Source: Uranotaenia lowii
Taxonomy: Eukaryota > Arthropoda > Insecta > Diptera > Culicidae
Direction: 5' to 3'
Assembly (NCBI RefSeq): GCF_029784155.1
Contig: NC_073693.1
Coordinates: 333,524,009-333,588,008, forward strand
Length of the DNA: 64,000 nucleotides
In this document: piece by piece, positions 1-8,989 of the stretch
How the letters are laid out: each line of letters begins with the position of its first letter
Numbering within the stretch: position 1 is the stretch's first letter
Notes under the pieces: generated by a model
What the model was told of the DNA's origin: nothing
Databases searched by the model: none
Seen by the model: the letters and a program-made list of their open reading frames with translations, nothing else
Position numbers and translations under genes: made by a program

Positions 1-524
1 GAGTAAGCTTGCTACCCGGAAGAACATTTTTCATGCACACCTTATCTCCAACAACTAACTCCGACCATTTGGCACGCCTACGTCGATCCTCGTTTTCCTT
101 CTCTTTCTGTTTAATTTGTAGGTCATGGTCTCTGAAGTCCGTACTCGGTATTGCAGAACTTAAATCAGCTAAGGCTGGAAGTTTAGTCCGTACGTTTCTG
201 CCATACATCAGTTCGTACGGAGTTTGGCGCTCAACCAAACTGTTTTCTTGAGGCCAATACGGTGTGGTTCTGTTAACTGTTATGCCCTGAATCTTGTAGT
301 TATTGTCAAACTCAGTACTCATAAACTGTCGGCCGTTATCAAGCATCAACGTCTTGGGATATCCCAGTCTGGTAAAAATTTTCTCCAAACGTTCAACTGT
401 TTCTAAACTAAAAGGTAATCACCTGAAGGCAAAGGCCTAAGAAAGTCCACGGCGAATTCTATCCACGGTGCTTCAGGCAATTTCCGACGTTGCAAGGGTT
501 CGAGTTCCGAGAAAATACAGTCTC
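1..524 (-). pseudogene. Integrase remnant of outer Ty3/gypsy element A
   Basis: Read on the minus strand this is the core and C-terminal part of a Ty3/gypsy integrase. Visible pieces, in order, are PWIEFAVDFL (about 468-439), LMLDNG with the second catalytic Asp (about 348-330), WPQENSLVER with the catalytic Glu (about 253-224), TPYELMYGRNVRTKLPAL (about 222-169) and VGDKVCMKNVLPGSKL near position 1. It is broken. The stretch between PSGDYLLV and ETVERLEKIF is shortened and frameshifted, and NSLVERQ runs directly into TPYELMYGR, so the usual helix-rich segment between them is deleted in frame. The zinc-binding N-terminus is missing. It continues the element whose gag, PR, RT and RNase H remnants lie at 11335-13375; element B separates the halves. 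The style resembles Mag-like Ty3/gypsy, but I cannot assign the clade firmly. The element runs off the left edge. Confidence 0.8.
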
Positions 525-529
525 AAGAG

Positions 530-696
530 TGTGCAACTCTGCTTAACGCTAGAGATCACCCACCGGGCTATGTTCGGTCGCCGAACGGACGTTGTGACTC
601 ACCCGATAGGCTGTTGCGTTGTGACTGGAGGAGATGCTCAAGCCTGCTCGGAGAGGATGTGTCGATACACCCATACATCCGTTCGTGCCCCACACA
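530..696 (-). repeat. LTR of element B (3' LTR in element sense), 167 bp
   Basis: It shares nearly all of its sequence with 11213-11334 and starts TGTGCAACTCTGC. It carries about 45 extra bases (around 624-671) that the other LTR lacks, either an insertion here or a deletion there. The polypurine tract abuts it at 697-710. Confidence 0.85.
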
Positions 697-710
697 TCTT
701 CCTTCCTCTC
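697..710 (-). other. Polypurine tract of element B
   Basis: The minus strand reads GAGAGGAAGGAAGA immediately before the LTR start, the position expected for the plus-strand primer of reverse transcription. Confidence 0.7.
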
Positions 711-1666
711 AGAAGAAAAAAAAAACAGTTTTAACATATTTGATAAATTAAGATCAAAATATTTATACACGCTCAACATTCAAATTCTTTTTCTATTGGT
801 GTTTAGCAGCTCCAACCAACCGCAGACGATAGATTCGTTCATCTTAAGAAATTGGATATATACATCCATTCAAATGCGGCCAACAATAGTAAGCTGGTGC
901 TGCGACTCTAACTTTTTTTTTTTTTACTGGAATCGACAACCGCTTTCTCCTTCCATTCACATAAAAAAATTCGCAGCATTCAGAGGATTCAATCAAATGT
1001 TCTTTCAAATCTTGGATTCTATTAGTACAAGCACGGTACGTATTTCTGTGCATGAGTGTCATAAGCTAACCTGCACCGATACTCACAACAAACAGAAACA
1101 AAAAGTCCTTCGAAAAATCCTCAATTTCTTTGAAAAATCTTGAGTAAAAAAAATATACTCACTAATCGAACTAAGGGACATTCCTAAACCATGCGGTGCA
1201 ACGATTATCTATGTGACAAGTAGTGGTGATATCAAAAGATCATCAAAGTTTCTGTTATCCTGTCAAACACAAGCATACATACATATCATTCTGCTGATGT
1301 GGTGTATCTGGCGAGAACTTGTTGCACGAAACCTGCATGAGAAAGGAATCGGACATAAACCCCATCCTTTCCACCACCATCTCTCTCGATGTTCGGTCCT
1401 CGCTACGTTTTTCAACAACCGCTACCGAGAGCGTACTGGTTTGCTCTCTACGTTCAATTTATTCAAACAGCATTGCCACATATACATATCTTTGGGAAAG
1501 TCAAGCAACATTTTTGCATTCTGAATGTTGCATCACATATGACTAACCAGAAACATCTAAATACATATTTTGCAACAAGCATTTTGTATCAGGCGACTTC
1601 GTAGTATGTATAAAAATTCCTTTTATATTTCCGCATCGTTTATTTCTGTCTTTATATAATCAAATA
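711..1666. other. Interior of element B, 3' part; no gene seen
   Basis: AT-rich sequence between the polypurine tract of B and the insertion point of provirus C. Short open frames exist on both strands, but none has recognisable domains or codon-like composition. TAGA at 1667-1670 is one copy of the target duplication of provirus C; the other is at 8986-8989. Confidence 0.5.
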
Positions 1667-1670
1667 TAGA

Positions 1671-1942
1671 AGTTAGCAACCAAGCCATAGCCGAGGACCC
1701 AACATCAACAATTATGTTCCCACCGTTCCAGCATAACACGATACCGAGCGACGTGACAATTTCAACAACATCTCTATTCCCAGCAGATCGGACTTCCCGG
1801 AATCCCAGTAATAGTGCGCATTAGATTGAGGTTCTAAACTCTGTAGAGAATAGGAATAAAGTTAGTTCTAGTTTAATCTCCAAGTCGTGCAGTCGAGTTC
1901 TCCTTTTTTAAAAAGAATTCCCTGATCCATGAATTCTTAGCT
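1671..1942 (+). repeat. 5' LTR of provirus C
   Basis: This copy matches 8714-8985 base for base as far as I can read. It contains an AATAAA polyadenylation signal at 1855-1860. In the 3' copy the same sequence encodes the last ~50 residues of Env and its stop codon. It ends TTAGCT, with the primer-binding site overlapping the final T. Confidence 0.93.
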
Positions 1943-1952
1943 GGCGCAGTCG
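1942..1952 (+). other. Primer-binding site, tRNA-Ser type
   Basis: TGGCGCAGTCG directly at the end of the 5' LTR matches the PBS class of 17.6, 297 and ZAM, which is complementary to the 3' end of a serine tRNA. Classical gypsy uses the tRNA-Lys type instead. Confidence 0.8.
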
Positions 1953-2115
1953 TCCGGATATTTTTCTAAGTGTTTTAAACCGAGAAAAATTCCGTTGAAC
2001 CATAAATCGTTTCCGTGAACGTAAATCGCGAAATTAGTTAAGAGTGATAATCGTTTGTTAGGGAAATTAGGAAAACCGAGTGGACATCGGCAGTTTCAAC
2101 AAGCTAGGACGTAAC

Positions 2116-2121
2116 GTAAGT
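2116..2121 (+). promoter_or_regulatory. Probable splice donor for env mRNA
   Basis: A perfect GTAAGT donor lies in the leader, upstream of the gag ATG. Joined to the acceptor at 7198 it would place the env ATG first in a subgenomic mRNA, the strategy known for gypsy-type errantiviruses. The pairing is inferred. Confidence 0.55.
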
Positions 2122-2230
2122 AATTTTATCTTTAACCTTAATTAACTAACAATTTTGATGACAAAGAGTAAAAAATACTAACAAGTGAGTTTTTGTTTAA
2201 ATAAGTGATAGTAATAATAAAAAAAAAGAG

Positions 2231-3757
2231 ATGGAACAGTTCCAACAGCAACTTGCGTACCTGAAGCAAGAATTAGCCTCTAAAAATGAGCAAATTCATC
2301 AGCTCAAAGTCGAAGCGCAAGGTGCCGCTGAAGCTGTGCAAAACGCACGAGCCGAGTTAGCCCAAATTACGGCAGAGCAACAGGCACGCGAAAATGCCGC
2401 TGTTCAAGCAGCAGTTGCGGAAGCCCAAGCAGCAGCCGCCGAGGCAGCAGTCGCAGCCCAGGCAGCAGCTGATCAGGCTGCATCTGAACAAGCAGCAACC
2501 GCTAGTAATAACAATCATTTTGGATCAGTAAATCCCGCAGAATCTATCCTCAAAACATTACAAACCCCGCAAATTATTCGAGATTTGCCCTGTTTTGACG
2601 GAAACAAAATCAAATTGAATTCCTTCATTCGATCAATCGATAATGTAATGCCAATGATTGACAAAGTGCGTGGTACCCCAATTCATACAGTCTGGATCCA
2701 AGCCATTAGGACTAAAATCATAGGTGACGCTGATAATGTTCTCGAACTCTATGGCACGTCCTTGAGTTGGTATGAAATTAAATCCAATTTGATTACCCAT
2801 TATAGTGACAGCAGGGATGAATGTTCTTTGCTTAGGGATCTGTTCGCAACCAAACAAACATCTGATGTAGAAACATTCTACAGTGATATTTCCTACATCA
2901 TTTCGTCACTGGTAAACCTCCTTAACATAACAGAGCAAAATGCCCAGGTAAAAACCGCAAAGAATTTGTTATTTCAGCAAATGGGACTCAAAGTCTTTTT
3001 ATCTAAACTAAAGGAACCTTTAGGACACATAATAAGAGCGCAAACTCCGAGCACCTTAAAGGAAGCCTTGAGAATGTGCATAGAAGAATCCAATTATCAT
3101 TATGTGAAACCCACAGACAAATCCGATCCACCACCAATCCCGCATAAATCCCCACGAAATTTCCCAACACTTCCAATTCATAGCCCCAAATCTTTTCCAA
3201 CATTTCCACCCATTCAAAACCGAAACGCTTTTCCACAGCGTCTACACTTTCCTCAAAACCCTCCAAGACAAAATTTTAACTATTTCCAAAACTTTGCACC
3301 CAAACCACAACCGTACCAGTTCAAACCATTCCAATTCAAACCAACATCCAATCCATTCAATTTCCAAAAACCTCAAAATACATTCCAATCAACCGGTAAC
3401 CAATTCGGAAATAAAAACGTTTTTGCTCCAAAGTTTACTTCCCAACCTAAGCCAACACCTATGGACATTGATCCATCGTTGAGATCGCGCGCAATAAATT
3501 ACATAAACAGGCCGCATTATCAAATAGAAGAATGTGAAGAAATGTACTACCCTCAGCAATTTTACCCTGATTATTGTTACGGCTATCCTACATTGGACGA
3601 TTATACACAAACAAATCAACAACCACAACAATCTGATCAAATTACCAAACAACCTACAGAAGAAGCCTCACATGCATCAGCCTCAGCCACTACTAACAGT
3701 GACGAGATTGAAGATTTAAATTTTCAGACGGTCGCGTTTGCATCGCAACAAACGTAA
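2231..3757 (+). CDS. gag: Gag polyprotein of provirus C
   Basis: The 508-residue capsid polyprotein assembles virus-like particles. Residues 1-45 form a Gln/Lys/Glu-rich coiled coil, followed by an Ala-rich helical stretch to about residue 90. A Ty3/gypsy capsid-like domain follows at about 110-300, with CFDGNKIKLNSFI, a conserved W in HTVWIQAIRTKI, and SWYEIKSNLITHYSDSRDE. The C-terminal third is rich in Pro, Asn, Phe and Gln and has no CCHC zinc knuckle; errantiviral Gags commonly lack one. The ATG follows an A-rich leader and is the first good start. A slippery heptamer at 3715-3721 lies near the end, so a fraction of ribosomes should continue into pol. The frame is intact. Confidence 0.93.
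   Translation: MEQFQQQLAYLKQELASKNEQIHQLKVEAQGAAEAVQNARAELAQITAEQQARENAAVQAAVAEAQAAAAEAAVAAQAAADQAASEQAATASNNNHFGSVNPAESILKTLQTPQIIRDLPCFDGNKIKLNSFIRSIDNVMPMIDKVRGTPIHTVWIQAIRTKIIGDADNVLELYGTSLSWYEIKSNLITHYSDSRDECSLLRDLFATKQTSDVETFYSDISYIISSLVNLLNITEQNAQVKTAKNLLFQQMGLKVFLSKLKEPLGHIIRAQTPSTLKEALRMCIEESNYHYVKPTDKSDPPPIPHKSPRNFPTLPIHSPKSFPTFPPIQNRNAFPQRLHFPQNPPRQNFNYFQNFAPKPQPYQFKPFQFKPTSNPFNFQKPQNTFQSTGNQFGNKNVFAPKFTSQPKPTPMDIDPSLRSRAINYINRPHYQIEECEEMYYPQQFYPDYCYGYPTLDDYTQTNQQPQQSDQITKQPTEEASHASASATTNSDEIEDLNFQTVAFASQQT
3715..3721 (+). promoter_or_regulatory. Slippery heptamer TTTAAAT for -1 frameshift into pol
   Basis: In the gag frame the bases read T TTA AAT, a textbook X XXY YYZ site, 12 codons before the gag stop. 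The pol frame is open from 3712, so slippage here gives a continuous Gag-Pol. Downstream, CGTTTG (3735-3740) can pair with CAAACG (3749-3754), and AACGTAA (3751-3757) with TTACGTT (3771-3777). These are overlapping, mutually exclusive stem-loops that could stall the ribosome. The motif is seen; its function is inferred. Confidence 0.75.
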
Positions 3758-6700
3758 ACAACTTTGTTCCTTACGTTCTAATTGAGACAACCAAAGGCCC
3801 TCTCCGATTTTTAATCGACACGGGAGCCAACAAAAATTACATAGATCCAAAACACGTGAATTACGATAATTGCAAAGTTACAACCCCATTAAATGTTCGG
3901 AACATCAGTGGAAAACACAAAATAGACAGATATGTGAAATTTAACCCGTTTCCTCAACTTGATCAAATTGAAAAATCTACATTCTATGTATTCAATTTCC
4001 ATCCGTTTTTTGATGGCTTAATTGGATACGAAACATTAAAAACTTATCAAGCTAACATTTTAACGGAATCAAATGAATTAGAAATTTTCAATACAAGGAT
4101 TAAGATGTATCGAAAGTATCCAGATATAAAAAATGTTATTTTAAATTCCCATGAAACTAAAATTATTGGTCTTTCTATAGAAACAAATGATGGCGATTTT
4201 TATCTTGAAAATGATTTATTTGTGCAGCAGAACGTCATTATTCATTCTGGACTGTACAATGCTAAAGACAACCAAGCTCGTGTAGTAATTACTAATTACT
4301 CTGATGAGTGTTGTAAAATAAATTTAGATCAACAACTAGTGATACCTGAAATTAATAATTTTGAAACAAGTACACCTGGTGATAAAAAATCACGATTACC
4401 AAAATCTCTTTATGAGCAAATTCGAATATCACATTTGAATAGTGATGAACGAAACAAGCTCTTAAAACTGATTCATCAGCATGAAGATGTTTTCTTCTTG
4501 GAAGGCGATAAATTGACCTTCACAAGTGCGATTAAACATAACATCATAACAAAAGATGAGTTGCCGATTCATACGAAATCGTACCGCTACCCCTTTTGTC
4601 ACCGAGAAGAGGTGCAGCGTCAGATTTCGAAAATGCTCGAGCAAGGCATCATACAACATTCTAGTAGCCCATGGACGTCCCCTGTGTGGATTGTTCCTAA
4701 GAAATTGGATGCTTCTGGAATTAAAAAGTGGCGTTTGGTGATCGACTACCGTAAATTGAATGAGAAGACGGTAGACGATCGATATCCAATTCCCAATATC
4801 ACCGATATTCTGGATAAGCTAGGAAGGTGTATGTATTTTACTACACTGGACTTAGCCTCTGGCTTTCATCAGGTGGAAATTGAGAAAAAAGACATTCCAA
4901 AAACCGCATTCAGTGTCGAGAATGGACACTATGAATTTCTTAGAATGCCTTTTGGGTTAAAAAATGCCCCTTCCACTTTCCAACGCGTTATGGACAATGT
5001 GCTTAGGGAGCATATTGGTGTCATCTGCTTGGTGTACATGGATGACATCATCATCTTTTCAACCAGTCTAACTGAACACATAGACAACCTAGCAAAAATC
5101 TTTGCTACACTTGAAAAATATAATTTGAAAATTCAGTTAGATAAAAGCGAATTCCTTAAAAAGGAAGTTGCGTTTTTAGGGCACATCGTCACCTCCGACG
5201 GTGTTAAGCCAAACCCGGATAAAATTCAAATCATCAAAGAGTGGCCATTGCCCTCAAATGAAAAGCAATTACGTGGTTTCCTAGGCATACTAGGATACTA
5301 CCGTAAATTTATAAGAGATTTCGCCAAGATAGCGAAGCCTCTTACTAACGCTCTAAGGAAAGGCGAGGAAATCAAACATTCAAAAGATTTCGTTGACGCC
5401 TTCGAGCGATGCAAAAATATTCTTTCAGGCAGCAACATTCTGCAATACCCCGACTTCACTAAGCAATTTATTCTGACCACAGACGCTTCCAATTTTGCAA
5501 TTGGCGCTGTGCTCTCTCAAGGGACCATTGGCAACGATAAACCCATCGCTTTTGCTTCAAGGACCCTAAACAAAAGTGAAGAAAAATACTCAGCCATAGA
5601 GAAAGAACTACTGGCTGTTGTATGGGCATGCAAATACTTTCGCCCGTATTTGTACGGCCGTAAATTTATTTTGTATACAGATCATAAGCCACTTACATAC
5701 GGGCTTAATCTGAAAGATACAAACAACCGGCTAGTTCATTGGCGACTTGCTCTAGGCGAATTTGACTATGAAATCCGCTATCGACCTGGTAAACAAAACG
5801 TCGTTGCAGATAGTCTGTCGCGAGTAAACCACGAACTTAATGCCAATGAGGAAATATCATCTGACGATGCAACTGTACACTCAGCAGATACTGATGATTC
5901 GGAATTTATTCCCTGTACAGAGCGGGCAGTAAACACTTTCAATAACCAAATCGTGTTGAAGATAGGCCCAGATGCACCAGATGACTATGAGGAAATTTTT
6001 CCCCGGGTCTACAGAAGGACAATTACCAGACTTGTCTTTGGTGTTCCCGTAATTTTCTCTATGTTTAAAAACCATATGGATCTAAGAAAGACTAATTGTA
6101 TTTATTGCCCTGAGAAACTATTAGGCCTTATTCAGATAGTTTACAAAAATCATTTCAATAGGGCTAAAGCATTCAAAATTTACATTTCACAAAAAATGTT
6201 AATCGACTTACAAACCGCCGAAGAACAAAACACAATAATTGAACAAACACACGAATCATCTCATAGAGGAATTTGGGAGAATAATAAACAAATTTCTAAT
6301 AGATTCTTTTTCCCAAGAATGAAATTTAGAATTAGACAATTTATAAAACTTTGTGAAGTTTGCAATAAAAATAAATATGACCGCCATCCTTACAAAATTT
6401 ATTTCGGAACGACACCAAATACTAAAAAGCCGTTCGAAATAATTCATATCGACATCTTTTTGAGTAAACCTTTGATATTTCTAACAGCAATAGATAAATT
6501 TTCAAGATTTGGCATAATAATTCCTATCAAATCCAGAACTATTACTGATATAAGAAAAGGGTTACTTAAACTTTTCTCAATATATGGAACACCCGGATTA
6601 ATCGTTTGTGACAATGAACCCGCTTTACGCTCAGTTGAAATAAGAGGTCTAGCAAATAATATGAATGTCGAGATGCATTTCGTGCCTGCAAACCATAGTG

Positions 6701-7176
6701 AAAGCAATGGTATGGTCGAAAGATTTCATTCAACACTGGCTGAAATTTTTCGATGCATAAAACCCCAATATGCGGATCTAACTAACAAAGAAATTTTCCG
6801 GATAGCTTCTACGCTATACAACAATACGATTCATTCAGCAACTGGACTGAAACCCCGCGAAATCTTTTATGGAATCAAAGATGGGCACGAACGGCCTCTT
6901 AACATTAATGAAATGCTAGAGGAACGACACAAATTCTATGACGAGGTAATTTTGGCAAATGAAAAAACACAAAAGAAAAATTTAGACTACCATAACAAGG
7001 GTAGAGAAGGGAAACCTCACATAGATATTGATGACATAGTCTTTAAAAAGATTCAAGGAATCAAGCAAAAGACTAAAGAAAAGTATCAACCGACCAAAGC
7101 TATTGAAGATAAAGGAAGAGCAATCCTCGATAGGTCTGGACGGGAGATCCATAAAGAAAATATTAAAAGACTATAA
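3721..7176 (+). CDS. pol: Pol polyprotein of provirus C (PR-RT-RNase H-IN)
   Basis: Translated as a -1 frameshift product of gag; no ATG is needed. The retropepsin active site LIDTGA is at 3811-3828, upstream of the first in-frame GTG (3856). The RT has RKLNEKTVDDRYPIP and the catalytic YMDD at 5035-5046. RNase H shows TTDAS (catalytic Asp at 5482), ELLAVVWA, TDHKPL and VADSLSR. The integrase has an HHCC zinc finger (His at 6250 and 6262, CEVC at about 6352-6363) and a DD35E triad: Asp at 6451, Asp at 6610 (in CDNEP), Glu at 6718 (in MVERFH). The spacing between the second Asp and the Glu is exactly 35 residues. No stop or frameshift interrupts it. The enzyme set makes and integrates the cDNA. 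The C-terminus is Lys-rich. Confidence 0.95.
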   Translation, partial: FSDGRVCIATNVNNFVPYVLIETTKGPLRFLIDTGANKNYIDPKHVNYDNCKVTTPLNVRNISGKHKIDRYVKFNPFPQLDQIEKSTFYVFNFHPFFDGLIGYETLKTYQANILTESNELEIFNTRIKMYRKYPDIKNVILNSHETKIIGLSIETNDGDFYLENDLFVQQNVIIHSGLYNAKDNQARVVITNYSDECCKINLDQQLVIPEINNFETSTPGDKKSRLPKSLYEQIRISHLNSDERNKLLKLIHQHEDVFFLEGDKLTFTSAIKHNIITKDELPIHTKSYRYPFCHREEVQRQISKMLEQGIIQHSSSPWTSPVWIVPKKLDASGIKKWRLVIDYRKLNEKTVDDRYPIPNITDILDKLGRCMYFTTLDLASGFHQVEIEKKDIPKTAFSVENGHYEFLRMPFGLKNAPSTFQRVMDNVLREHIGVICLVYMDDIIIFSTSLTEHIDNLAKIFATLEKYNLKIQLDKSEFLKKEVAFLGHIVTSDGVKPNPDKIQIIKEWPLPSNEKQLRGFLGILGYYRKFIRDFAKIAKPLTNALRKGEEIKHSKDFVDAFERCKNILSGSNILQYPDFTKQFILTTDASNFAIGAVLSQGTIGNDKPIAFASRTLNKSEEKYSAIEKELLAVVWACKYFRPYLYGRKFILYTDHKPLTYGLNLKDTNNRLVHWRLALGEFDYEIRYRPGKQNVVADSLSRVNHELNANEEISSDDATVHSADTDDSEFIPCTERAVNTFNNQIVLKIGPDAPDDYEEIFPRVYRRTITRLVFGVPVIFSMFKNHMDLRKTNCIYCPEKLLGLIQIVYKNHFNRAKAFKIYISQKMLIDLQTAEEQNTIIEQTHESSHRGIWENNKQISNRFFFPRMKFRIRQFIKLCEVCNKNKYDRHPYKIYFGTTPNTKKPFEIIHIDIFLSKPLIFLTAIDKFSRFGIIIPIKSRTITDIRKGLLKLFSIYGTPGLIVCDNEPALRSVEIRGLANNMNVEMHFVPANHSESNGMVERFHSTLAEIFRCIKPQYADLTNKEIFRIASTLYNNTIHSATGLKPREIFYGIKDGHERPLNINEMLEERHKFYDEVILANEKTQKKNLDYHNKGREGKPHIDIDDIVFKKIQGIKQKTKEKYQPTKAIEDKGRAILDRSGREIHKENIKRL

Positions 7177-7187
7177 ACTAATAGATT

Positions 7188-7198
7188 TTTATTTTCAG
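7188..7198 (+). promoter_or_regulatory. Probable splice acceptor for env mRNA
   Basis: A pyrimidine-rich run ending in CAG at 7196-7198 is followed one base later by the env ATG (7200). This fits a spliced env message. The partner donor is proposed at 2116. Confidence 0.6.
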
Positions 7199-7199
7199 G

Positions 7200-8867
7200 A
7201 TGGAACTACTCATCATCATCATTATGATTTTCCTGCCCTTATCCTTTCCCAAATTCATACAACTACACGATATAACTAACAACCCAGGAGCACTGACTCT
7301 CAGTGCAGGAGAAGGTAGAATTCTGGAAGGATATAACCGACTATTTCATACAGTCGATCTTAAAGAGTTAGGAGCTACCATTGACATTTTGGATCAAGTT
7401 ATACTCAAAATTAATAGTTCGACAGGAGATTTTTCTCAAATCATTCATATTAGACTTAAGGAAGTTAAAAATGTTTATAAAACCCTTCTCCCGGATGCAT
7501 ACAGAAATAAACGATCAATTGAAACACTAAGCAGTGCTATAAAATTCCTCACAGGTAATTTAGACGCAGATGACTTGCGACAAATCGATTATAATATTGA
7601 TGCTATTAAACGATCTGAAACCAAATTAATGAGTGAAAACAATAAACAGATCATAATTAACTTAGAGTTTCAAAACTCTCTGAAAAAATTAAGTGATGAA
7701 GTTAAAAAACATCAGAATCTTATCCACAAGATCAACACGCAAAAAGGCTATCTAGTAACAGAAAATGCTAAAATTTCGATTCTTTTCCAGTTAGATCTTG
7801 TATTGCAAACTTTAAGAACTATAGAAAATGGAATAGCACTTGCCAAACTTAATATTGTTAACCGACAACTTTTATCAATTAATGAATTAAAAATTATTGC
7901 AGATCAATTAAAACAGGTAGATGTTAGATTGGATAGTTTAGAAGATGCGTACAATTACCTCTCCGTGACAGCATTCTACCATGGACATCATCTTATCATC
8001 AGTATTGACATCCCCAGAGTATCTCCCATCATATACGAGCGAATGATTATCGAACAATTGCCTATTCAGAACAAAACTGTTAACATCGGATACCATACAG
8101 TTCTCATTAATGCAAATATTACATTTGCTATACTGACTGAACTCGAACCAATAGCCAAAGTCTATATTTACAAAAGAAATGAACTTTCGAATATTACTAA
8201 CGATTTGTGCATTGCACCTTTAGTTCGCGGACGAAGTGGAAAATGTCCCTTCAAAGAAACGCCGCCTGCTACAGAATTAAAACTCTTGACTTACGGAACA
8301 CTAGTAGTCAAAGCCACACTACAAAATGTGGTTATGAGTAGCACTTGCGGTATAAACCATAAAGAACTAAAAGGAAACTATTTGATAATCTTTCACAATT
8401 GTTCAGTGATTATTCAAGACAGGCTGTTCGAAAACCTTGAACTAACCTTCAAGCATCCAGTCATTTCACCACTCGAAACATATCAAATAGATGAAACTCA
8501 CCTGGAGCGATATTACAACACTTCATATTTACATGAAATGCACATCCAAAACCGACAACACCTGGAATCACTAAAATTACAGCATTTCTCATCAACTGCA
8601 GCATTCATCATTTTTGTCTCGATAATCATAACTGTTTTAGTCTATCGACAGCGTAACGCGATAACAGCATTCATTAAAGGACGCACGGGCCGTGCTTCTT
8701 TAGGGGATGGAGTAGTTAGCAACCAAGCCATAGCCGAGGACCCAACATCAACAATTATGTTCCCACCGTTCCAGCATAACACGATACCGAGCGACGTGAC
8801 AATTTCAACAACATCTCTATTCCCAGCAGATCGGACTTCCCGGAATCCCAGTAATAGTGCGCATTAG
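7200..8867 (+). CDS. env: Env glycoprotein of provirus C
   Basis: The 555-residue type I membrane glycoprotein belongs to the errantivirus/baculovirus F-like family. The hydrophobic N-terminus (residues 3-17) is a signal peptide. A furin-type site RNKR lies at 102-105, followed by SIETLSSAIKFLTGNLDADD, which resembles the conserved F-protein region just after the cleavage. Heptad-rich helices span about 120-260, and Cys residues cluster at about 339-400. Several Asn-X-Ser/Thr sites are present. A transmembrane segment sits at about 465-485 and a ~70-residue tail follows, of which the last ~50 residues are encoded inside the 3' LTR. The frame is intact. Known relatives use Env for envelope fusion; whether this copy is active is unknown. 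Confidence 0.92.
   Translation: MELLIIIIMIFLPLSFPKFIQLHDITNNPGALTLSAGEGRILEGYNRLFHTVDLKELGATIDILDQVILKINSSTGDFSQIIHIRLKEVKNVYKTLLPDAYRNKRSIETLSSAIKFLTGNLDADDLRQIDYNIDAIKRSETKLMSENNKQIIINLEFQNSLKKLSDEVKKHQNLIHKINTQKGYLVTENAKISILFQLDLVLQTLRTIENGIALAKLNIVNRQLLSINELKIIADQLKQVDVRLDSLEDAYNYLSVTAFYHGHHLIISIDIPRVSPIIYERMIIEQLPIQNKTVNIGYHTVLINANITFAILTELEPIAKVYIYKRNELSNITNDLCIAPLVRGRSGKCPFKETPPATELKLLTYGTLVVKATLQNVVMSSTCGINHKELKGNYLIIFHNCSVIIQDRLFENLELTFKHPVISPLETYQIDETHLERYYNTSYLHEMHIQNRQHLESLKLQHFSSTAAFIIFVSIIITVLVYRQRNAITAFIKGRTGRASLGDGVVSNQAIAEDPTSTIMFPPFQHNTIPSDVTISTTSLFPADRTSRNPSNSAH
8702..8713 (+). other. Polypurine tract of provirus C
   Basis: AGGGGATGGAGT lies immediately before the 3' LTR, the expected site of plus-strand priming. 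It is also coding sequence within env. Confidence 0.7.
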
Positions 8868-8985
8868 ATTGAGGTTCTAAACTCTGTAGAGAATAGGAAT
8901 AAAGTTAGTTCTAGTTTAATCTCCAAGTCGTGCAGTCGAGTTCTCCTTTTTTAAAAAGAATTCCCTGATCCATGAATTCTTAGCT
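8714..8985 (+). repeat. 3' LTR of provirus C
   Basis: It reads identical to 1671-1942. It holds the env stop codon (8865-8867) and an AATAAA at 8898-8903, and is followed by the second TAGA duplication at 8986-8989. Confidence 0.93.
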
Positions 8986-8989
8986 TAGA

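Larger units (their letters stand above)
1671..8985 (+). mobile_element. Errantivirus-like Ty3/gypsy provirus C, apparently intact
   Basis: The 7,315-bp element has 272-bp LTRs that read as identical and start AGTTAG, as in insect errantiviruses. It has a TAGA 4-bp target duplication (1667-1670 and 8986-8989), a TGGCGCAGTCG primer-binding site of the tRNA-Ser type used by 17.6/297/ZAM-like elements, and long open gag, pol and env frames in the usual order. A purine-rich tract lies just before the 3' LTR. Identical LTRs indicate recent insertion. It sits inside element B in the opposite orientation. Gag is followed by pol in the -1 frame, and env starts 24 bases after pol at a good splice acceptor. 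Expression or infectivity cannot be judged from sequence. Confidence 0.95.

Noticed and set aside
3856..3858. GTG as the start of pol
   Set aside because: The protease active site lies upstream in the same frame, and the frame continues back to the slippery heptamer; starting at GTG would remove DTG.
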